Shown here piece by piece: positions 34,801 to 42,475 of a DNA stretch of 64,000 nucleotides. This stretch comes from Galaxea fascicularis. Lineage: Eukaryota > Cnidaria > Anthozoa > Scleractinia > Euphylliidae. Position 1 is the first letter of the stretch; each line of letters opens with the position of its first letter. Below the pieces are notes generated by a model. It was not told the DNA's origin. It saw only the letters and a program-made list of their open reading frames with translations, and searched no databases. The DNA lies in NCBI GenBank assembly GCA_948470475.1, contig OX419345.1, positions 12,017,117-12,081,116 on the forward strand. Direction: 5' to 3'. A program made the position numbers and the translations under genes.

Positions 34801-37800
34801 ATTGGCCATTAACAATTCAATGTGCATATTTCAAATGCAACGTAGTTAGAACATGCAACATTCTTATTCAATGTTCAATGTGTTTCTACGGTGTAAAATG
34901 CTATATGCTTCCAACGCAATCCAACATCTTTGTTTTCTGCGTTCCCAATCAATATCCATATTTTGCTTTCAAATTTCTTCGTTTAGCATGCAACATTCAT
35001 GTCTTTCAAACTCCAAACTCCAAATACATTTTTGCTGCCTACACTAGCTAAACAATACATTTGGATATGCAGATTGAGAGAACTTCACCCAACTCAGAAC
35101 AACTTCTTAATTTATCTGAAACATATACACCTATTAGAAAACAAGACACCAAGTAGTTAACACCAAAAAATGGAAGCCTTTTCTACCCTTGCTTAATCAG
35201 GTCTCCTGAGCCCTTGGTTAAAAAATATTACATGTAAATGCCAGAGTTTTTTTCCTCCAACATATCTTTATAACATAGTTATACTTTTATTGGAATTGGC
35301 TTTTCACCCTTAAGGAAATTAAGGGAAAAAAAGGAAAGATTGTATATAAACACGAAAAAGTAAGAGCAAATGGTGCAACGTTTGTAAATGTTTTAATGTA
35401 GTGTACTGTATATATTTTTTTCTTTTTGTAAGTAGAGTTGTTGTAAAATAAAAAAGTTTCATTGGGCAAAAAAAAAAACATGTCTTTCAATGCAATATTG
35501 ATATTTGGTATGTATGTCAACTGCTGCGCAGTGCGATATGCCTGTTACACGATCCAATATTCTTCTTTGGACATTGAACTTCAAGCGTTGACGGGCCTAC
35601 ACGACTCCTGCAGTTCGCTGATGGATTGTGTTATGCCTTTATAACTTTGCTCTAACCATAATGTCTTTCAGGGATTTTCCTTTGCGATATCATTGATATG
35701 AACGAAGGCTCTGTAAAGATTTCTCTTAGTTGTGGTTGATCCTGTATGAGGTGCCATTTCCTCATTAGTAATGTCTTTAAGTTGGGCAAAGCTGGGTGGT
35801 ATTGCGTTATGTACAAAGGGCAATATTCTTGTACGTGCATCTCTGTTCTTTTGTTTAAGTGACGCTTTTCTGTCACTGAATTTGACTTCAGAGAGGTGTT
35901 TCTCTACAACGCTAGTTGGGTACTATCCTCTATTCAGGAGGCGTTTCTCGAAGTTTTTCATAGTTTTTTCAAAATCCTGCTATCTGCTGTTTGCAGCTCA
36001 TATTTTGTTTCTAGGATTGTGGAATAAATGGCTCTTGTCGACCGACAATCTTACATGAGAAACAATCTATGTTAGATATATTCTGATTTTTTAAACTCCT
36101 TTTCCAGGTGAGCAGAATAGTGTCAGTTAGACCATAGTATATGGTAAAAATAATTAATGCATATAATTCACATTGAACTTTGCATTAAATTCCAAAAAGA
36201 AAATTATTATGTTTGTTCAGCAAATCACTTAATATGTAAATAATATTGCTTGTGTACCAATCCTTGTAGACCACAAGTTTCTTGTCAATCAAAATCTTAC
36301 AATTATTGTTCCACACGATTTTGGAACTATAGTTATGGCCATTGCTCTTAGACATGTGCTTGAATTTCTTGCCTGTAAAAAGGTGGAAGTCTATGTAAGT
36401 TAAGGAGTATTGTAGGTTAGTATTGTAGTTACAGGTCAGTAAGAAGGCAAGATTGCCATATTCCCTTATACTGTGGTTGATAAGCAGGAATTAAAGATCG
36501 TACAATATGCAGACAACGTAACCACTGTTTTTGTGCAGAAGGAATCTGTGATACAATTACTCATAGCTTCTACACAAATTCAGCACTCAATCTGGACTTG
36601 AAATCAATACATCTAAATCTGAAGCATTGTGTTTAAGACAATGGAGAAAAAATCAAGAAACCCTGTTTGGTTTTAAATGGCCAAAAGATCCTATAAATTC
36701 CAGTAGAATCTTCTCGTATGACCAAACAAACGTCTATTAACTTAATTTTAGGGCTAAACTCTAAGAACTATAACAAACTCTTAAAGCAGGGCAGAGAAGA
36801 AAACTATCGTTGTATGGGAAAATTAACATCATTAAAACACTTCATCTCTCAAAACTGATTTACAACATTTCTGTGCTCACTGGTCTCGATCATCACATAA
36901 AACAAAATTTGTTTTAATAATAATAAACAACATTGTCTTCAAGTTCATTTGGGAGGGCAAACCAGCTAAAATAAAGACAAGCACTTGGCTGGTCATCCCC
37001 GAAAGAAACAAGGTGGCTTAAAAATGTGTGATTTTTCAGTCATGGAGAAAGCACTAAAAATTGTGTGGGTTGACAGAAATATGCAGGACCAAACATCCAC
37101 CCCCTGGAAAGTAATTTCAAGTCTAGGCAGTTACTTACGGAAGGTGGTGGCTTATGAGAGGTCAAGTCACAGGGGTTCTCAATTCTGGGTAATTTACATA
37201 GGGTAATTTAAATGCTTTGATCATGCGGTAGTTTATTTCAGGGACCACTTCTGGCAACTCTGACTGTAAGATTTACGTCTGCTGTAATGATGTGGCCAAT
37301 AGATTATGGTGTCATATTTTCAAATTTTGACCCAGGAGAGGTATACAGCAGATTAAGTGTCAAGCAGTTGCCTACAGGAGGTTAGAAACAATTATAGTCA
37401 CCCCTAAAAGTGGTCATGGTTGCCTACAAGAGGTTCAATCTTTTGTGGTTTGACTTGAAATATTTTGAAACAGTGGTCGCTTATTAGAGGTGGTCACAAA
37501 GGACCAAAAAACTGTAGTTTGGATCAGATAAATTCTTTGATTTTTTTGGAATTTGTCAATTTTATTTAAGTAAACATGAAGTGTCTTTGTCAGCCCAAAT
37601 CACTTGATGACTGCCTGTATAACTGCCCTGACATGTCAAGAATCTGGCCTGATTCTGGTCATATAGTCATTTTCTGTGGCGTGAATTGAATGAGACAAAG
37701 CAAGACACCAGATTTGTCTAGTTAGAGTAGTTGACCAACACATTAATTATCTTGCTACATTCCAAGCGATAATAGGTCAGAATCTAGCATGATCAAGTGA

Positions 37801-40800
37801 GACTGATTTTCCGCCCTTTTCGGGATAATTAAGCATGACATTTGTGTAGCCATTGTGACAGGTGTAAAAGGGGAGGGGGATGGGGAGCGAGAAAACAAGA
37901 GAAAAATGGCAAGGGGCTGGGAGAAGAGGGGAAAAGGAAGGTCCTATGACCGCAAGACCATATAATTTAAATCCCCACCCACCAATTTTTGGGTCACCAA
38001 ATTAGGCTAACTGTTAATACAGCCACCAATCAGTAACTGGTGCACCAATTTCTGCTTGGCCAAATTCATGCCGCAAACACCAAAGATTTATTAACTGTTA
38101 TTGAAGCGCTGGTGCGTTCACAGCATAGTATAATGTATAATGATGGACAAAAAAAGCAACAAAAACATAATTATTGTTATTAAAACTCCAACAAAGTGAA
38201 ACAAAACGTGCAGGATTTACGTCTACAGGAAGCCATTATCATTTGCAATTTTATATTTTTGCCATCAGAGAAAGTGCAAAGTCCTTGCCTGGTTTTAGCA
38301 GAATGTTAGGTACTGCAAAATTGACGTTTTTAAGTCAATGATAAATAATGTCAATATTTTTTACTACTGCAGTTTATAAGTGTAATGGTAACTTCTGTAC
38401 ATAGTTTGCATTCTGTATAGCTAGTTTCCCCTTAGTATTGTTGGTCTTTGAATATTTTTATTCTATTTTATTTTATTTTATTAAATATTCGATTTATTTA
38501 TTTAAGAGTCATTGTCAGAGAAAACCAGGCAGGGGTGAAAGATGGGGGTCGGCCAATTGACTTCAAACTTTCACCATTTAATGCCGATCCGAAATGATAA
38601 AGAAGGATGGTATTTAGGGATTTCTCTGGTATTTGCTTTCCTACTTTGACCACCCCCCCCCCCCTGTTTTGGCCTTCATCGACCCCGAAGTCACGCTAAA
38701 TTTATGCCAAGTTTGATGCTAAATAAAACACATTTCGCATCATTTCTGGGGACTCATGTCAGTTGTTTGTGTTGTTTACAGGTTATATTACGTTCTTCAA
38801 GCACAAAATTCCAACTTTTAAAAAAAGCAAATTTTTTTAAGATTTTCGAAATTCTGTGCCATACGCGAAAATGGCGTATGCTAATTTTGACCTAATTTGA
38901 GAGTGACTTTTCTCAGAGGTGCGGCGTTTTTTTCCAACAGTCTCTCCAAACTTTTTAAGTCTAACATCTCTACTACTAAAATCCGTGAACTTTAGCTTGA
39001 GCCGTTAAAATGTGTTTGCATGAACCATGCTAAATATTAGCAATGCACCTGTGTTTTTCATAGCAAGGTTTGTAAGTGGTTTCCTTATTTAAATCATTGA
39101 ACGTCTCTCAACTCTCGTAATTTATTGTCATATTATAACTCATTACCGTTAGAATGCTGTTCACGATTTAAACACAACAGACTTGATACTTCACATTCTC
39201 TAAAATCAAATAAATTGCGATGCCGCAAACAGTAGCCCAAGTTTCCCGTGAGGTTATAGCGGCTTATTTTCTCAGAATAAAATGGTCGGCCTTGGCTAAA
39301 ATTTACTATTTTGGTATATAGAGCATTATCTTAAACTGTGATCTAAGTTCAAATGTTTGCCTTAAAATTCAAAATAATCAAGATTGGCTGTCAATCCGTC
39401 GTACAGAGGATCGATTATCGATGGCGATTACGTTACACAATATCAACAAGTGTTCAATTTTTATGATGTCACGCAAGGAGCGTTTGTTGGCGAAACTATC
39501 AATTCAAACACTATTACACTGTAGTACACGGAATTGCCAGGAAAGGAGAGGAGTATAATCATTTGCAATTTACAAATCCCTACAGGAATATTTTCTATAT
39601 TATTATAGGGCAGAATAATCAGCTGGTATTTGACCAACTGTGTATATCACACAAAACAGTCATCATTTCCCGGACGGTATTCCACAATTATTCTATTATG
39701 TATACCTATTAGGGTTTTTTGAGATAGCAGAAGTTCCGCAGAGGCGAAAGTTGCTTATTTTACAACCCCTAAGTTTTTATAAGTTGTATCATTAATTGGA
39801 TGCTGTTTACAATAAGCGTATGGAAAATAGAGAATCTGGAATGTGCCGGTAAGCCAGAAGCCGGAAAGCCGGAAAGACGAAATGCCGGAAAAAATAGGAA
39901 TTGAGAAAGATACCTTCTCTTATCAGCAAACCTATAGAATCAATGTGTTGTGCTATGTGTTGTGCTAACATAAGTTTTGGGGAAAATATGGGATGGGAGG
40001 GGGGGGGGAGGGGTTGTATTCTGCATGCTTAGTACCTAGGGTGTTATTCTTTCCAGTCTGGTGTTGCAATGGTAGCTCTGAGATAGCACATCAATTTTCA
40101 CATACAAATTTGGGGATTTTGAGTTGCAGGATTTACAAAGGTTTGAGCAATTTCCGAATCTTGTCCCAAACCCTTTTCTGTGGAGAACGAATTGCAGTGA
40201 GTTAATAGGTCCCTTCCCTAAATCTAATACGCGTGACAAAAACTGAAAAACTTCAGAACACCTTTTTCGTTTCCTCGGGTGGCTAAGCTGGGAAACATCG
40301 TGGAGACATACGCAAGATCAAATTGTTGTCGCGACATTGTTGCCTTGTTTAGCCAGAGCTGAAGTTGAATGTGAAAGTTGATGTGCATAGAATAATTGTG
40401 GAATACCGTCCGGGAAATGATGACTGTTTTGTGCGATATACACAGTTGGTCAGATACCAGCTGATTATTCTGCCCTATAATAATATAGAAAATATTCCTG
40501 CAGGGATTTGTAAATTGCAAATGATTATACTCCTCTCCTTTCCTGGCAATTCCGTGTACTACAGTGTAATAGTGTTTGAATTGATAGTTTCGCCAACAAA
40601 TGCTCCTTGCGTGACATCATAAAAATTGAACACTTGTTGATATCATGTAACGTAATCGCCATCGATAATCGATCCTCTGTACGACGGATTGACAGCCAAT
40701 CTTGATTATTTTGAATTTTAAGGCAAACATTTGAACTTAGATCACAGTTTAAGATAATGCTCTATATACCAAAATAGTAAATTTTAGCCAAGGCCGACCA

Positions 40801-42475
40801 TTTTATTCTGAGAAAATAAGCCGCTATAACCTCACGGGAAACTTGGGCTACTGTTTGCGGCATCGCAATTTATTTGATTTTAGAGAATGTGAAGTATCAA
40901 GTCTGTTGTGTTTAAATCGTGAACAGCATTCTAACGGTAATGAGTTATAATATGACAATAAATTACGAGAGTTGAGAGACGTTCAATGATTTAAATAAGG
41001 AAACCACTTACAAACCTTGCTATGAAAAACACAGGTGCATTGCTAATATTTAGCATGGTTCATGCAAACACATTTTAACGGCTCAAGCTAAAGTTCACGG
41101 ATTTTAGTAGTAGAGATGTTAGACTTGGAAACTATGGAGAGACTGTTGGAAAAAAACGCCGCACCTCTGAGAAAAGTCACTCTCAAATTAGGTCAAAATT
41201 AGCATACGCCATTTTCGCGTATGGCACAGAATTTCGAAAATCTTAAAAAAATTTGCTTTTTTTAAAAGTTGGAATTTTGTGCTTGAAGAACGTAATATAA
41301 CCTGTAAACAACACAAACAACTGACATGAGTTCCCAGAAATGATGCGAAATGTGTTTTATTTAGCATCAAACTTGGCATAAATTTAGCGTGACTTCGGGG
41401 TCGATGAAGGCCAAAACAAGGGGGGGTGGTCAAAGTAGGAAAGCAAATACCAGAGAAATCCCTAAATACCATCCTTCTTTATCATTTCGGATGGGCATTA
41501 AATGGTGAAAGTTTGAAGTCAATTGGCCGACCCCCATCTTTCTCCCCTGCCTGGTTTTCTCTGACAGTGACTCTTAATGTCTTACTGTATTTATAGTTAT
41601 TCGGCATGTTCATATTTATGAGTCCTGGTCTCATCCATGTAATATGGATAAATGAAATACCTACCTATCTACCTACCTACCTTGCTCACTTTGAACCAGT
41701 CTTTTGTAAAATGGTTCATTACTCTACATATTAAATAGAACATTTGACTTTTCCTTTAGATCTGGAGGCGTAGCAAAGGGGACTTCTTCTTGGCTTGTAT
41801 ATATCTAAATGAAATGAGTACGCCATTTTTGTCTCTGAAGGCAATCTTAGAAAAGGTAACCAGTTCCTTTGGTAGCAGAGTTAACTTGGTGCATCCACAA
41901 TAATTTGTGAAAATTGTAGAATTGAACATTGTGTTCAAAAATTCCTAAAGAAAAGTATAAAGCAAAATTGGAATTTCCAGAAGAGTGGGGGATTGCAAAC
42001 CAAAAAACCTTCTGTGGGGGAGAGGTGGGCCATGAATATTTTCTGGAACTACAGAATTTTTGTGATAATGAGCTATTAGTTAACAACTGTTTTGTTTGTT
42101 TGTTTTTTTCAGCTTGGGATGAGAAAATCAGTCCTTTATGTTGGAAATGGTGTGCTTTTGGCCACTGTGTTTCTGTTTTGCCGAATACTTATCTATCCTT
42201 ACATGTACTGGTGTTACTCAAAATATGCCAGTGTTCCATTTTTTACTACCCCATTTAAAATACCCATCTTCTGCAACACCTTTTGCTTGCTCCTCTTTAG
42301 TGTACAAGTGTACTGGTTTGCAGTGATTATGCGAGGTGTTTTGAGGTTTTTTCAGCCAGCAAACTTGTCCCAACAAACATCAGTTACCAAAACATGTTTA
42401 AATGGTGAAAATGGATTTGCATACAACAGTCACAGTGATTTTCAAGAATACAATCACAAAGACAAGGAAAGGTAG
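10138..42475 (+). CDS. TLCD3: TLC-domain protein of the TLCD3/FAM57 type (five exons)
   Basis: Coding exons are 10138-10265, 10368-10451, 18781-18994, 41760-41855 and 42113-42475. They sum to 885 bp, giving 294 residues and a stop, and all four introns are GT-AG with consistent phase. The protein is a polytopic membrane protein: an N-terminal hydrophobic segment, then VSSLQALAASVVGLKVAL, FGLSYFYYDVVVMFIGAYLE, the HH pair in IIIHHLLLPVFGFPAIT, KGDFFLACIYLNEMSTPFLS, and FCRILIYPYMYW with SVQVYWFAVIMRG near the C-terminus. This order and size match the TLCD3A/TLCD3B (FAM57) family, ER/Golgi membrane proteins related to ceramide synthases and linked to ceramide metabolism. I cannot say which vertebrate paralogue is closer. 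Intron 3 is 22.8 kb because of transposon insertions. An alternative 3' end uses a donor at 42471/42472 and an exon from 42750 to 43035. Confidence 0.9.
10368..10451 (+). CDS. TLCD3: TLCD3 exon 2
   Basis: The acceptor is TTTTTGCAG and the donor is ACAG|GTAAAC. The frame reads FVSSLQALAASVVG and ends TDIML, matching the second conserved block of the family. Intron 1 is only 102 bp. Confidence 0.9.
10452..11496. other. TLCD3 intron 2, 5' part
   Basis: Non-coding. I see no RNA gene, terminal repeat or credible open frame here. Confidence 0.5.
11497..13840. mobile_element. Probable 2.3 kb TIR element in intron 2
   Basis: CCCGTACG at 11497 begins an end that continues (with gaps) AGATCTGCA. Its inverse, AGATCTGCTGGTTCCGTACGGG, ends at 13840. 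Both subterminal regions are full of CTGCAGA words (11540-11700 and 13570-13840). An open frame at 11710-12060 is not recognisable. The imperfect ends make exact boundaries uncertain. Confidence 0.5.
14117..17504. mobile_element. Long foldback element with an interrupted right arm
   Basis: The left arm 14117-14806 is repeated in inverted form at 15722-15905 (inner part) and about 17036-17504 (outer part). Examples are AACTTAATACTTAACTC at 14117 against its reverse complement ending at 17504, and the GGCGGAGGAAAAGTTTTC block near 14649 against 15868. About 1.1 kb (15906-17035) splits the right arm, so a later insertion hit an already formed foldback. The loop 14807-15721 contains a cluster of GTTTCAAAC words (15320-15440) and TTCCGA/TCGGAA words (15580-15710). 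No protein is encoded. Confidence 0.8.
16313..16641. mobile_element. MITE within the insertion in the foldback arm
   Basis: GGTGTTTACATGATACCAG near 16316 is inverted at the right end (CTGTATCATGTAAACACC to 16638). It is 329 bp with no coding capacity and is nested inside the larger insertion at 15906-17035. Confidence 0.75.
17505..18329. other. Intron sequence with ATCGGAA-type repeats
   Basis: Repeats of TCCGATT, ATCGGAA and TTCCGAT occur at 17930-18125, ending in AATTTGGAGAAGCTCCCT. The same ending occurs at 15704-15721, so both belong to one dispersed repeat family. No gene was seen. Confidence 0.45.
18330..18475. repeat. Right-end remnant of the GTGTGGTTCC TIR family
   Basis: C-rich blocks alternating with TTCGGAATTTCC-like words are followed by GGTATGGATATTTTCTGGAA, the characteristic end of the elements at 23299 and 30006. 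The left end is missing. Confidence 0.6.
18781..18994 (+). CDS. TLCD3: TLCD3 exon 3
   Basis: The acceptor is TTTTGTCATAG and the donor is ACT|GTAAGT. It encodes membrane segment FGLSYFYYDVVVMFIGAYLE, a basic loop (KLYKKKK) and the HH pair that marks the TLC/Lag domain. It ends in phase 0. Confidence 0.92.
19222..19772 (+). repeat. 279 bp tandem duplication
   Basis: TGTGCTCCTGAGTTGATTG starts at 19222 and again at 19501, and the following ~270 bp are nearly identical. A run of T precedes the second copy. Each copy carries TACAGTAAAAACCCGC.. and AAGAACCTA, the left end of a TIR element whose matching right end lies at 28986. Confidence 0.85.
19911..19934. repeat. (TA)n microsatellite
   Basis: Perfect AT dinucleotide run immediately upstream of a hammerhead motif; similar runs lie at 20048-20075 and 20224-20246. 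Confidence 0.9.
19958..20011 (+). ncRNA. Type I hammerhead ribozyme (GUC triplet)
   Basis: All core elements are present in order. Stem I ATTGC pairs perfectly with GCAAT. CTGATGA is followed by a 9-bp perfect stem II (GTGTGGTCA with TGACCACAC), then GAAA, a 3-bp stem III with a 4-nt loop, and the cleavage triplet GTC, predicting cleavage after 20006. Minimal type I hammerheads of this build are known in the pseudo-LTRs of PLEs and in retrozymes. This one differs in stem II and in the triplet from those in the array downstream, so it marks a second family. It sits between TA microsatellites. Confidence 0.85.
20048..20246. repeat. Two TA runs with a short spacer
   Basis: TA runs at 20048-20075 and 20224-20246. 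The spacer contains near-inverted words GAGCACTCT and GGTACCACAAGTGTGGTATC. The PLE array begins just after the second run. Confidence 0.7.
20307..20357 (-). ncRNA. Type I hammerhead ribozyme in the inverted PLE copy
   Basis: Mirror copy of the motif at 21775-21825, with the same stems, CTGATGA and GAAA core and GTA triplet. Confidence 0.85.
20488..20961 (-). pseudogene. PLE GIY-YIG endonuclease fragment, inverted copy
   Basis: Encodes the same residues as the C-terminal ~157 residues of the direct copies, including CNCRKKPDCPLEGKC, the IYQA and YVGL motif halves, ERYGNH and the NEKF acidic residue. It lacks any reverse transcriptase upstream, because the copy is cut at the junction. Confidence 0.88.
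20963..21010 (+). repeat. Triplicated 16-bp unit at the PLE head-to-head junction
   Basis: GGTACAATCCTCCTTT occurs three times in succession (20963, 20979, 20995). In the intact copies the unit occurs once (near 24424). It lies exactly where inverted and direct copies meet. Confidence 0.95.
20995..21644 (+). pseudogene. PLE endonuclease portion, unit 1 (5'-truncated)
   Basis: Open from WYNPPFDSNV to the stop at 21642-21644. It carries the linker, the CNC..CPLEGKC cysteine cluster and the GIY-YIG-like core. The reverse transcriptase is absent because the copy begins at the 16-bp triplication. Confidence 0.88.
21775..21825 (+). ncRNA. Type I hammerhead ribozyme, PLE unit 1
   Basis: Stem I ATTGC pairs with GCAAT. 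The CTGATGA core is followed by a 7-bp stem II (GTGTGGT with ACCATAC), GAAA, a stem III of ACAG with CTGT over a 2-nt loop, and triplet GTA, with cleavage predicted after 21820. It lies in the 3' region between the endonuclease stop and the next RT frame. Hammerheads in PLE pseudo-LTRs are established; the short stem III is typical of them. Confidence 0.88.
21970..23298 (+). pseudogene. PLE reverse transcriptase, unit A (interrupted)
   Basis: The ATG at 21970 opens 443 native residues. The N-terminal RMRWKAFFFLN block and a KADKTT motif (118-122) are PLE-like. The palm has FDVCDFYPS (motif A, 255-263), MGSYDGAETCELIG (motif B, 318-331), LYRDDG (motif C, 348-353) and HFLDV (392-396). Motif B and the YRDD form of motif C differ from textbook Penelope. 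After residue 443 the frame runs into an inserted TIR element and stops at 23544 after about 81 foreign residues. Apart from the insertion I see no defect, so the copy was probably functional shortly before being hit. The subclade is not assigned. Confidence 0.88.
23299..24280. mobile_element. 982 bp TIR element splitting PLE unit A
   Basis: GTGTGGTTCCAGAAAATATC at the left is perfectly inverted at the right; the match runs to about 40 bp and ends in a C-run/GGAAGA block. ATT flanks both sides (23296-23298 and 24281-24283). Removing the element plus one ATT restores the RT-endonuclease frame, so the 3-bp target duplication is proven by coding continuity. Subterminal C-tracts alternate with CGGAATTTCC words. 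There is no transposase. Confidence 0.92.
24281..25072 (+). pseudogene. PLE linker and GIY-YIG endonuclease, unit A
   Basis: The frame resumes as SSRKEVFDESIAPY, passes a basic patch (RNKRKRKR) and the linker SYSCMPNMKSI, and reaches the endonuclease. Cysteines sit in CNCRKKPDCPLEGKC, followed by the IYQA and YVGL halves of the GIY-YIG signature, the ERYGNH arginine block and NEKF with the metal-binding glutamate. The stop is at 25070-25072. The C-terminal position of the nuclease is the canonical PLE order, not the permuted order of Naiad/Chlamys types. Confidence 0.88.
25203..25253 (+). ncRNA. Type I hammerhead ribozyme, PLE unit A/B boundary
   Basis: Identical to the motif at 21775-21825, shifted by 3428 bp. 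Confidence 0.88.
25398..26726 (+). pseudogene. PLE reverse transcriptase, unit B (interrupted)
   Basis: Same 443-residue frame as unit A with no amino-acid difference, interrupted at the same position by the same TIR element. Because insertion site and target duplication are shared, the insertion came before the tandem duplication. Confidence 0.88.
26727..27708. mobile_element. 982 bp TIR element splitting PLE unit B
   Basis: Second copy of the element at 23299-24280, with the same ATT flanks. It arose by duplication of the host unit, not by independent insertion. Confidence 0.9.
27709..28500 (+). pseudogene. PLE linker and GIY-YIG endonuclease, unit B
   Basis: Same as the unit A endonuclease, with the stop at 28498-28500. 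The array continues through one more hammerhead and ends in the following leader. Confidence 0.88.
28631..28681 (+). ncRNA. Type I hammerhead ribozyme, 3' end of the PLE array
   Basis: Identical to 21775-21825 (shift 6856 bp). It is the last ribozyme before the array is cut at 28787. Confidence 0.88.
28788..28858. repeat. TA run followed by a 44-nt poly-T
   Basis: Alternating TA at 28788-28814, then T from 28815 to 28858. With the TA run at 20224-20246 it brackets the PLE array, suggesting insertion into a TA microsatellite. Confidence 0.9.
29225..30005 (+). mobile_element. LINE (CR1/L2-like) endonuclease region, left half
   Basis: Frames from 29278 give an AP-endonuclease-type domain: GVIYRQHNSPESFQTYFDE, PIYVLGDFNINLLN (catalytic D and N), NSATLIDNIFVDQI and DVSDHYSQF (final catalytic D and H). 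Frameshifts occur near 29543 and 29640. The protein continues toward the RT (KPWITKGLLK) and is cut at 30005 by a TIR element. It resumes at 33244. Confidence 0.8.
30207..32411. mobile_element. CAGGGTCCGA-ended element, 5-bp target duplication
   Basis: CAGGGTCCGACAAATATT at 30207 is perfectly inverted to 32411. AAGAG flanks it at 30202-30206 and 32412-32416. Near the left end a minus-strand zinc-finger-like frame remains (30558-30340). Near the ends are paired words ACTTGTCCC.GGGC. CAGGG ends with a zinc-finger protein suggest a hAT relative, and 5-bp duplications are known for some hAT-like groups. The transposase core is missing. Confidence 0.75.
30340..30558 (-). pseudogene. Zinc-finger (TTF/BED-like) N-terminal fragment
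   Basis: The minus-strand frame has EFSWLTIDTTHGVMKCKICY, then NDKFRKDPLYAHAKSANH. The C-x2-C followed by H-x5-H spacing with a W and FR..L..H context matches the finger at the N-terminus of hAT-derived proteins such as ZNF862-like proteins. It stops soon after and lacks the rest of a transposase. Confidence 0.55.
32417..33100. other. Right part of the GTGTAGTTCC-family element
   Basis: No coding sequence recognised. It belongs to the 3238 bp element outside its nested insertion. Confidence 0.5.
33244..33305 (+). mobile_element. LINE fragment, right half resumed
   Basis: Reads KILTLTRCSKKSYYHSYLND, the direct continuation of the LINE protein interrupted at 30005. It then gives way to other repeat sequence. 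Confidence 0.75.
33312..33560. repeat. CCGTTTAA-motif repeat, copy 1
   Basis: Begins GTGACCTGACTTGGGAAAAC and continues with GGATATCCGTTAAACGGC and further AAACGGA/CCGTT words. A longer copy with the same start lies at 63260-63560. Confidence 0.65.
33561..34240. other. Intron 3 sequence, nothing recognised
   Basis: AT-rich with no supported gene, RNA or terminal repeat. Confidence 0.4.
34241..34694 (-). pseudogene. Unrecognised protein fragment with one frameshift
   Basis: The first minus frame has an acidic/valine-rich part ending DDDASYDYYLLKVKSNGMEE and NTTDDLW. A second frame overlaps at 34465-34422 and continues GHFFLRENLIDMTYKLDEQK and KSVFKIPIDLNEEILAS to a stop at 34235. Composition and continuity across the frameshift look protein-like. 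I cannot name the family; it may be a piece of a multicopy gene carried by repeats. Confidence 0.45.
34695..35645. other. Non-coding intron sequence
   Basis: Recurrent GCAACATT and TTCAATGT words at 34750-35040 suggest a decayed repeat. No gene was seen. Confidence 0.4.
35650..36075 (-). pseudogene. Fragment of a different, canonical PLE
   Basis: On the minus strand, one frame has KNFEKRLLNRG and SEVKFSDRKASLKQKNRDAR. After a frameshift near 35830 another gives ITQYHPALPNLKTLLMRKWH then IQDQPQLREIF. The pattern YHPA..NLK...M.KWHLIQ..P.L..IF is a hallmark of the RT-endonuclease linker in Penelope/Poseidon-type PLEs. It is broken by stops and frameshifts and is clearly a different family from the array at 20995. 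Confidence 0.75.
36170..36360 (-). mobile_element. L1/Tx1-like LINE C-terminal fragment
   Basis: Minus frame KIVWNNNCKILIDKK followed by VVYKDWYTSNIIYILSDLL matches the conserved C-terminal segment of L1/Tx1-type ORF2 proteins. Confidence 0.65.
36470..37140 (+). mobile_element. L1/Tx1-like LINE RT fragment
   Basis: Plus frames give IVQYADN (a decayed YADD catalytic box), an INTSKSEA-like block, FKWPKDPIN, then GGLKMCDFSVMEKALKI from 36985 on. It has several frameshifts. The order is as in the RT C-terminal half of the Tx1-like LINE at 47165. Confidence 0.7.
37141..38511. other. Intron 3 sequence with short repeats
   Basis: Words such as TTGCCTACAGGAGGTT/TTGCCTACAAGAGGTT and GTGGTCGCTTATTAGAGG recur at 37140-37520. 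An ATTTT microsatellite lies at 38461-38485. No gene was seen. Confidence 0.45.
38516..41573. mobile_element. 3.06 kb palindrome/foldback flanked by TTAA
   Basis: Arms of about 1.19 kb (38516-39700 and 40388-41573) are near-identical reverse complements around a ~690 bp spacer. The outer ends GAGTCATTGTCAGAG and CTCTGACAGTGACTC lie directly inside TTAA (38512-38515 and 41574-41577). Only scattered mismatches are visible (for example a poly-C length difference near 38651 against 41416). The spacer has a poly-G tract near 39997 but no recognisable protein. TTAA flanks suggest piggyBac-like target choice, though the arms are unusually long. Confidence 0.85.
41660..41683. repeat. (CTAC)n-like microsatellite
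   Basis: Imperfect CTAC/CTAT tetranucleotide run about 75 bp upstream of TLCD3 exon 4. Confidence 0.7.
41760..41855 (+). CDS. TLCD3: TLCD3 exon 4
   Basis: The acceptor is TTCCTTTAG and the donor is GAAAAG|GTAACC. It has 32 codons, in phase at both ends, reading IWRRSKGDFFLACIYLNEMS then TPFLSLKAILEK. The GDFF.....E.STPF.SL block is diagnostic for the TLCD3 family. Confidence 0.93.
41940..42056. repeat. Remnant of the GTGTGGTTCC TIR family in intron 4
   Basis: GGAATTTCCAGAAGAGTGGG is followed by GGGGGAGAGGTGGGCCATGAATATTTTCTGGAACTACA-type end sequence, the right end of the family. It lies about 60 bp before exon 5. Confidence 0.6.
42113..42475 (+). CDS. TLCD3: TLCD3 exon 5 (terminal)
   Basis: The acceptor is TTTTTTTCAG. 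It encodes LGMRKSVLYVGNGVLLATVF, FCRILIYPYMYW and SVQVYWFAVIMRGVLRFF, the last membrane segments, then a polar tail ending KDKER and TAG. The AAAG|GTAGTT overlapping the stop could act as a donor to the acceptor at 42749, giving an alternative C-terminus. Confidence 0.9.
   Translation, partial: LGMRKSVLYVGNGVLLATVFLFCRILIYPYMYWCYSKYASVPFFTTPFKIPIFCNTFCLLLFSVQVYWFAVIMRGVLRFFQPANLSQQTSVTKTCLNGENGFAYNSHSDFQEYNHKDKER

Noticed and set aside
36985..37206. Host exon in TLCD3 intron 3
   Set aside because: Sequence matches the C-terminal part of a Tx1-like LINE, and the true exon 4 was found at 41760.
37228..37270. TTTCAG acceptor with a GGACCACTTCTGG exon for TLCD3
   Set aside because: The encoded residues do not fit the family and the frame is wrong.
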